Source: an uncultured Ruminiclostridium sp. (GTDB lineage: Bacteria > Bacillota > Clostridia > Oscillospirales > Ruminococcaceae). Taken from it: a stretch of 8,972 nucleotides of DNA. The notes under the pieces were generated by a model that worked only from the letters and a program-made list of their open reading frames with translations, ran no database searches and was not told where the DNA came from. Positions 4,888 to 8,972 of this stretch are shown piece after piece. Numbering within the stretch: position 1 is the stretch's first letter; each line of letters begins with the position of its first letter. The stretch covers positions 1 to 8,972 of the forward strand of contig CAJTTE010000039.1 of NCBI GenBank assembly GCA_910579265.1, in the 5' to 3' direction. The position numbers were made by a program, and so were the translations under genes.

Positions 4888-6720
4888 ATGTGCGGAATTG
4901 CCGGCTGGGCAGATTTCAACAGAAATATTAAAAAAGAAACCGGAATAATGGAAAGAATGAGTCAAAGCCTTGCACCCAGAGGTCCGGACGAACACGGAAG
5001 CTTTTATGATAATCATTGTTGTCTCGTTCACCGAAGACTTACGGTAATAGATCCGGAAAACGGTAAACAGCCTATGACACAGGGCAATTATACGATCTGT
5101 TACAACGGAGAGATCTATAATACAGGTGAGCTTCAGAAGGAATTGGAGGATATGGGATATTCGTTCGGAGGTCATTCTGATACGGAGGTTCTTCTGACCG
5201 CTTATTTGCAGTGGGGAGATGATTGTCTTGAGCATCTGAACGGTATATTTGCCTTTGCGGTATGGGACAGCGCCAGAAAAAAGCTTTTTATGGCAAGAGA
5301 CCGGGCAGGCGTAAAGCCCCTTTACTATGCACTTGTCGATGGAGGAGTTGTTTTTGCGTCCGAGCCGAAGGCAATGCTTTTACATCCGGGAATAAAACCT
5401 TTGATAGATGAAGAGGGAATAGCCCAGATAATGCTTTTAGGTCCGGCGGCGAAGCCTGACAGCGGCATTTTCCGGGATATAAAACAACTGCCGCCGGGCT
5501 GCAAAATGGTTTGTACAAAAGGCGTATGCGCGCTTGAGTGTTATTGGCAGCCTATCGCTCAGGAGCACAGGGAGAATCCTGAGGAAACGGCAGAGCATTT
5601 GGCTTATCTTATTCGCGACAGCGTTACAAGACAGCTGATAAGCGATGTTCCTTTATGTACCTTTCTTTCCGGCGGTCTGGACAGCAGTATTATCAGTGCC
5701 ATAGCCGCAGATGAATATAAAAAGCAGGGTAAAGTACTTGATACATACTCAGTGGATTATAAGGGAAACCGTGAGAATTTTAAAGCATCGCTCTTTCAGC
5801 CGGATGAGGACGCCCCATGGATAGTAAAAATGAGCGAATTTATCGGAAGCCGTCACTGTAACGTGGTGATAGATACTCCTCAGCTTGCACAGGCGCTTTA
5901 TGCAAGCACATCAGCCAGAGACGGGGCGGGTATGGCTGACGTGGACAGTTCGCTTTATCTTTTTTGCGGAGAAATAAGAAAGAAATTCAGGGTCGGCGTA
6001 AGCGGGGAGTGTGCAGATGAGATCTTCGGAGGATATCCCTGGTATCAAAATAAAGAGATGCTTGCCAGGAAAGGGTTCCCGTGGGCCACATCCACAGAAG
6101 AACGTTATGCTCTTCTTCGTAATGATCTTTGCAGGAGCATATCTCCCGTAAGCTATGCGGAAGAGCTTGCTCAGAAAACTGCGAAAAAAGCCTCATGTCT
6201 GGATACGGATACACCGCAGCAGCGAAAAATGCGTGAAATGTTCATGCTGAACTTCTATTGGTTTATGCAGACTCTTCTTACCCGAAAGGACAGATGCTCA
6301 ATGGCGCATGGATTGGAGGTGCGGGTACCTTTCTGCGATCATCGGATAGCTCAGTATGCTTATAATATCCCTCCCGAAATAAAGTTCTGGAATGGAAGGG
6401 AAAAAGGCATCGTGCGTCTTGCATCGGAAAAAATACTTCCAAAGGATGTTGCGTGGCGTAAAAAGTCTCCGTATCCGAAAACTCACAATCCCGATTATAT
6501 GAAGCGCATGCTTGACAGCTTCAGCGAACTGCTGAAAAAACCTGATTGCCGTTTATTTGAGCTTATGGATAAGGATAAGCTCATTGAGCTGGAGCGCAGT
6601 GAAGGAAGGGCGTTCAGCAAAAACTGGTACGGCCAGCTTATGGCAACGCCTCAGATGTTCGCTTATCTTATTCAGCTTGACTACTGGCTAAGACAATATA
6701 ATGTACAGATAGCGATTTGA
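4888..6720 (+). CDS. asnB: Asparagine synthase, glutamine-hydrolysing
   Basis: This 610-residue cytoplasmic enzyme makes asparagine from aspartate, glutamine and ATP. The N-terminal class II glutaminase domain begins MCGIAGW, with Cys2 as the nucleophile after Met removal. It continues with RGPDEHG (31-37), HRRLTVID (48-55), YNGEIYN (72-78) and SDTEVL (97-102). The C-terminal synthetase domain carries the pyrophosphate loop SGGLDSS (261-267), GVSGECADEIFGGYPW (370-385), RKDRCSMAHGLEVRVPF (466-482) and RKKSPYP (524-530). Length is closer to the Bacillus AsnO type (about 614) than to the E. coli enzyme (554). It has its own promoter and a 15-bp terminator, so it is transcribed alone. The next gene is convergent. 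Some family members amidate other substrates, but nothing nearby suggests that. Confidence 0.95.
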   Translation: MCGIAGWADFNRNIKKETGIMERMSQSLAPRGPDEHGSFYDNHCCLVHRRLTVIDPENGKQPMTQGNYTICYNGEIYNTGELQKELEDMGYSFGGHSDTEVLLTAYLQWGDDCLEHLNGIFAFAVWDSARKKLFMARDRAGVKPLYYALVDGGVVFASEPKAMLLHPGIKPLIDEEGIAQIMLLGPAAKPDSGIFRDIKQLPPGCKMVCTKGVCALECYWQPIAQEHRENPEETAEHLAYLIRDSVTRQLISDVPLCTFLSGGLDSSIISAIAADEYKKQGKVLDTYSVDYKGNRENFKASLFQPDEDAPWIVKMSEFIGSRHCNVVIDTPQLAQALYASTSARDGAGMADVDSSLYLFCGEIRKKFRVGVSGECADEIFGGYPWYQNKEMLARKGFPWATSTEERYALLRNDLCRSISPVSYAEELAQKTAKKASCLDTDTPQQRKMREMFMLNFYWFMQTLLTRKDRCSMAHGLEVRVPFCDHRIAQYAYNIPPEIKFWNGREKGIVRLASEKILPKDVAWRKKSPYPKTHNPDYMKRMLDSFSELLKKPDCRLFELMDKDKLIELERSEGRAFSKNWYGQLMATPQMFAYLIQLDYWLRQYNVQIAI

Positions 6721-6733
6721 ATTTATCCTGTCG

Positions 6734-6784
6734 GCACTTTACAGAAAGATCAAGGTATAGGGCCTTTCTGTGAGGTGCTTTTTT
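6734..6784 (+). terminator. Intrinsic terminator after asnB
   Basis: Fifteen bases (6734-6748, GCACTTTACAGAAAG) pair with 6764-6778 (CTTTCTGTGAGGTGC), including two G-U pairs, over a 15-nt loop, followed by six Ts (6779-6784). It begins 14 nt past the stop codon. No A run precedes the hairpin on the plus strand, so it is not an obvious terminator for the convergent minus-strand gene ending at 6804. Confidence 0.88.
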
Positions 6785-6803
6785 ATTGCACAATATAAGG
6801 GCT

Positions 6804-7115
6804 TCAGTCGGTCTGCATTTTTTCGTTCTTTTTCCTTAAAACATCCGCAGTGTATTCCAAAAGTCTCACATCCTCGTTTTTAAGGTCAGATATGTCAAGA
6901 GATTTTGTAATGTCGTTATCGATTCCCAGAAGATAATCGGCACTTACATGAAACAGCTTAGTGAGTTTTATGAGCATTTCAGGGGAAGGGGAGCGTTCCT
7001 GAAGCTCATAGTAGGATATAAGGCTCTTTGTTACTCCCAGTTTTTCGGCTAATGTTTGCTGACTAAGTCCTGCGCTTTTTCTTAACTCTTTTAAAATTTT
7101 TCCAAAATCAACCAT
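6804..7115 (-). CDS. Small XRE-family transcriptional repressor
   Basis: This 103-residue protein is a Cro/C1-type DNA-binding regulator. Its HTH spans about residues 5-62 (KILKELRKSAGLSQQTLAEKLG, VTKSLISYYELQERSPSPEML, then FHVSADYLLGI). A charged tail (63-103) lacks a recognisable domain and may serve in dimerisation. The start at 7115 is chosen because AGGAGG lies just upstream (plus-strand CCTCCT, 7123-7128); an in-frame ATG 33 codons upstream has no ribosome binding site and would run through the candidate operators. It is convergent with asnB and divergent from fucO. Repeated TTTACYAA boxes and a long dyad in its upstream region suggest autoregulation. Its targets are unknown. It resembles prophage or ICE repressors, but no phage or ICE gene is in view. 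Confidence 0.9.
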   Translation of the reverse strand: MVDFGKILKELRKSAGLSQQTLAEKLGVTKSLISYYELQERSPSPEMLIKLTKLFHVSADYLLGIDNDITKSLDISDLKNEDVRLLEYTADVLRKKNEKMQTD

Positions 7116-7127
7116 ATTTAGTCCTCC

Positions 7128-7159
7128 TTTACTAAAAGAGTTTACTAATAGTTTACCAA
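7128..7159 (-). promoter_or_regulatory. Three TTTACYAA direct repeats, candidate autoregulatory operator
   Basis: On the plus strand TTTACTAA occurs at 7128 and 7141 and TTTACCAA at 7152, with start-to-start spacing of 13 and 11 nt, about one helical turn. The first box overlaps the edge of the ribosome binding site of the minus-strand XRE gene. Placement on one face of the helix next to an HTH gene suggests cooperative binding by its own product; this is inference. Confidence 0.45.
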
Positions 7160-7176
7160 TAATTTGGACAGAATTG

Positions 7177-7212
7177 GTCGAAAAAAGAGATAATAATAGT
7201 TTATTTTTCGAC
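7177..7212. promoter_or_regulatory. Perfect 9-bp dyad GTCGAAAAA-N18-TTTTTCGAC
   Basis: The arms at 7177-7185 and 7204-7212 are exact inverted complements with an 18-nt AT-rich spacer. The dyad lies 62-97 nt upstream of the minus-strand XRE start, where its promoter would be expected. There is no T run to make it a terminator. It may be a second operator for the XRE protein or for another regulator; a further GTCGA follows at about 7231. Confidence 0.4.
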
Positions 7213-7320
7213 ATATATTTACGAATTGCCGTCGAGTAATGTTTATTAATATAAAAAGAATTTAAAACAACAAAGATTTATTCTTTAAATCGTAAAAATC
7301 ATATTTTTTTGTTTTTGATT

Positions 7321-7471
7321 AGGAAGTGTTTAAAATCAGAATTAATTTGAGCTGTTCCGACGGTATCAGTGGAAAATGTGCCGGAATATGGAGGAACCGG
7401 ATTTTCATGATGCTTAAGCCTTTGAAGAGGACGGGTAACTTGTAAAATCTGCGGTTTTTCAGGCTGCTCTT
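7321..7471 (+). repeat. Degenerate interspersed element, copy 2 (upstream of fucO)
   Basis: This is the partner of 1289-1457, with the same ordered blocks: AGG...AAA-CA start, GGAAAA...GAGGA at 7371-7395, CTTTGAAG at 7420-7427 and AAATCTGCGGTTTTTC at 7446-7460. Unlike copy 1 it lies upstream of the next promoter, so any shared role would not be as a leader RNA of the adjacent gene. No gene is recognised in the 7216-7546 region. Confidence 0.4.
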
Positions 7472-7546
7472 AAGACAATTTGAAGAAAGAAAATTCTTCG
7501 ACTATATTGTATGAAAACATTTTTTTGATGATTTAGCTTATCCCCC

Positions 7547-7575
7547 TTGATTATTTTTTCCAAATAAGATATAAT
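7547..7575 (+). promoter_or_regulatory. Sigma-A promoter of fucO
   Basis: TTGATT (7547-7552), a 17-nt spacer and a perfect TATAAT (7570-7575) give a strong promoter. Transcription would start near 7582, with a leader of about 58 nt that ends in ACGGAGG (7627-7633), 6 nt before the ATG. Confidence 0.8.
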
Positions 7576-7584
7576 TACAATCGG

Positions 7585-7603
7585 GTTATTGTAAAAAAAT
7601 AAC
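7585..7603. promoter_or_regulatory. GTTATT-N7-AATAAC dyad at the fucO transcription start
   Basis: The 6-bp arms flank a poly-A centre and lie at about +4 to +22 of the predicted transcript, a position where a repressor would block initiation. The TAACA half resembles a Rex half-site but the spacing does not fit the usual Rex palindrome. AT-rich dyads occur by chance, so support is weak. Confidence 0.3.
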
Positions 7604-7639
7604 ATAGCCTCAATTTAAAAAAATTAACGGAGGTTCTGT

Positions 7640-8794
7640 ATGGCTAACAGGTTTATTCTTAACGAAACATCTTATTTTGGAGCCGGAGCGCGGGAGAATC
7701 TTGCTGATGAGATAAAGGCAAGAGGTTTTAAGAAGATTCTTTTTGTAACCGATAAGGTCCTTCTTGAATGCGGCGTTGCGGGAAAGGTGACAGAGGTTAT
7801 GGATAAGGCGGGAATCCCTTATGAAACCTACTGTGATATCAAGGCAAATCCTACGGTAAAAAATGTTCAGGACGGGGTTAAGGTATTTAAGGATTGCGGC
7901 GCTGATGCTTTGGTGGCGGTTGGCGGAGGTTCGGTAATGGACACCGCTAAGGGTATTGGAATAATCGTTGCTAATCCGGAGTTTTCCGATGTGGTATCAT
8001 TGGAAGGCGTTGCTCCCACAAAAAACAAAAGCGTTCCATTAATTGCGCTTCCCACCACATCCGGAACCGCAGCCGAGGTAACTATAAATTATGTTATTAC
8101 CGATGAGGCAAACAAAAAGAAAATGGTTTGTGTAGATCCTCATGATATTCCCGTTGTGGCAATTGTTGACAGCGAGCTTATGATGGGTATGCCTAAGGGA
8201 TTATGCGCGTCTACCGGTATGGACGCTCTCACGCATGCAATAGAAGGATATATAACGGCGGGTGCATGGGAAATGTCGGACATGGTAGAGCTGAAGGCGA
8301 TAGAGCTCATACATCAGAGTTTATATGACAGTGTGAACGGAGATCCCAAAGCGAGGGAAACCATGGCGCTCGCTCAGTATGTGGCAGGTATGGGATTTTC
8401 CAACGTTGGTCTGGGAATCGTGCATTCGATGGCGCATCCTTTGGGTGCATTTTACGATACCCCTCACGGAGTGGCGAACGCTTTACTGTTGCCCTATGTT
8501 CTTGAATACAACGCCGAAAGCCCTGCTAAGCCTAAATTTAAAGCAATTGCCAAGGCAATGGGTGTTAAGCATACTAAAAAAATGAGCGACGACGAATGTG
8601 TATCCGCCGCTATTGACGCTATCCGTCAGCTGTCTGTTTCTATCGGAATCCCTCAGAAGCTTTCTGAAATCGGGGTAAAGGAGGAGGATCTTAAGGATCT
8701 TTCCGTTGCCGCCTTCAATGATGTTTGTACGGGTGGAAATCCGCGTCCTACCTCTCCTGAAGAAATTCTGGAAATATATAAAAGGGCTTTTTAA
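7640..8794 (+). CDS. fucO: Lactaldehyde reductase / 1,2-propanediol oxidoreductase (iron-dependent group III alcohol dehydrogenase)
   Basis: This 384-residue cytoplasmic enzyme reduces lactaldehyde to 1,2-propanediol with NADH, the last step of anaerobic fucose and rhamnose breakdown. It resembles E. coli FucO from recalled sequence: the start MANRFILNET, EVTINYVITDE (146-156), CVDPHDIP (164-171), DALTHAIEGYIT (195-206), QYVAGMGFSNVGLG (246-259) and the tail DVCTGGNPRP are shared. GGGSVMD (95-101) is the nucleotide-binding turn. Expected iron ligands are D195, H199, H262 and H276, with H266 in the active site; all are present. Length matches the family (382-384). It is monocistronic, with its own promoter and terminator, and no fucose or rhamnose genes are in the window, so it may act more broadly on aldehydes or 1,2-diols. 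Confidence 0.92.
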   Translation: MANRFILNETSYFGAGARENLADEIKARGFKKILFVTDKVLLECGVAGKVTEVMDKAGIPYETYCDIKANPTVKNVQDGVKVFKDCGADALVAVGGGSVMDTAKGIGIIVANPEFSDVVSLEGVAPTKNKSVPLIALPTTSGTAAEVTINYVITDEANKKKMVCVDPHDIPVVAIVDSELMMGMPKGLCASTGMDALTHAIEGYITAGAWEMSDMVELKAIELIHQSLYDSVNGDPKARETMALAQYVAGMGFSNVGLGIVHSMAHPLGAFYDTPHGVANALLLPYVLEYNAESPAKPKFKAIAKAMGVKHTKKMSDDECVSAAIDAIRQLSVSIGIPQKLSEIGVKEEDLKDLSVAAFNDVCTGGNPRPTSPEEILEIYKRAF

Positions 8795-8806
8795 CAAACT
8801 GTTTTT

Positions 8807-8840
8807 AAAGACTGCCGTGTTTACAGCGGCAGTCTTTTTT
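8807..8840 (+). terminator. Intrinsic terminator after fucO
   Basis: AAAGACTGCCG (8807-8817) pairs with CGGCAGTCTTT (8827-8837) over a 9-nt loop, ending in six Ts (8835-8840), 12 nt past the stop codon. The A run on the left arm could also make it work on the opposite strand. Module A begins 5 nt downstream. Confidence 0.93.
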
Positions 8841-8845
8841 GTCGG

Positions 8846-8904
8846 AGCTTTAGCGCAAAAAAACACCGGCTGAGCCGGCGGAATAAAAGGCTTTAGCAAA
8901 ATAA
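8846..8904 (+). repeat. Dispersed repeat module A, copy 2
   Basis: This is an ungapped match to 4167-4225, with an intact CCGGCT-G-AGCCGG palindrome (8866-8878) and a terminal GGCTTTAGC echoing the AGCTTTAGCGC at its start. As at the other locus it directly follows a terminator and precedes B sequence, here after about 10 extra bases. Confidence 0.82.
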
Positions 8905-8914
8905 CGATCTACGT

Positions 8915-8972
8915 TATGTATAATAACCTCAAACAAAGTAAAGAGGAAGAATTTATTTTAATGTTTGAGAAC
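8915..8972 (+). repeat. First B unit of another array, cut by the window end
   Basis: From TATGTATAATAACC onward this matches the first B unit of the internal array (4230 onward) closely, including both stem arms (CTCAAACA 8928-8935, TGTTTGAG 8962-8969), the AAAGAGGAAG tract and the ATG. The -10 lacks the single base between TG and TATAAT. The array presumably continues beyond the window. Confidence 0.85.

Noticed and set aside
7116..7214. Longer N-terminus for the minus-strand XRE protein (start at 7214)
   Set aside because: There is no ribosome binding site at 7214, the added residues precede a standard HTH start, and they are encoded by the operator-like repeats. The ATG at 7115 has an ideal AGGAGG.
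7584..7605. Rex (redox repressor) operator at fucO
   Set aside because: The right half TAACA fits, but the left half is GGTTA and the spacing is 11 nt where the usual palindrome has 6. The alternative left half TTGT is also off by one base.

Overview
The window looks like chromosomal DNA from a low-to-moderate GC Gram-positive anaerobe of the Clostridia, most likely Lachnospiraceae. This is inferred from strong AGGAGG-type ribosome binding sites, sigma-A promoters, U-tailed hairpin terminators, and the protein mix: Cro/C1-type regulators, a Firmicutes-like glutamine-dependent asparagine synthetase, a GT4 lipid-type glycosyltransferase and a FucO-like alcohol dehydrogenase. No rRNA, tRNA, phage, transposase or CRISPR gene is visible.

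Layout, left to right. At 1-60 lies the tail of a dispersed repeat whose extended -10 promoter reads into an XRE regulator (99-812) with seven 15-residue repeats and a cysteine ladder; it ends at a terminator at 950-980. An intergenic stretch (813-1501) holds a strong promoter and a degenerate element, followed by a two-gene unit: a GT4 glycosyltransferase with a very basic tail (1502-2905) and a Na+/Ca2+-exchanger-family antiporter (2963-3967), closed by a terminator at 4132-4164. A 650-bp composite repeat locus follows (4167-4808): a palindromic module A, a tandem array of 104-bp B units, and a decayed second module A. Next come asnB (4888-6720) with its own promoter and terminator, a convergent small XRE repressor on the minus strand (6804-7115) with candidate operators upstream, a second copy of the degenerate element (7321-7471), and a promoter-fucO-terminator unit (7547-8840). 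The window closes with another module A and the start of another B unit (8846-8972).

The genes do not form one pathway; they are small independent housekeeping and regulatory units. The distinctive feature is the A/B repeat family. It sits just 3' of intrinsic terminators, carries promoter-like extended -10 boxes in every B unit, and forms a hairpin whose two arms have changed together in one unit. In one place its last unit appears to be the promoter of the next gene. This is the best candidate here for an undescribed element.
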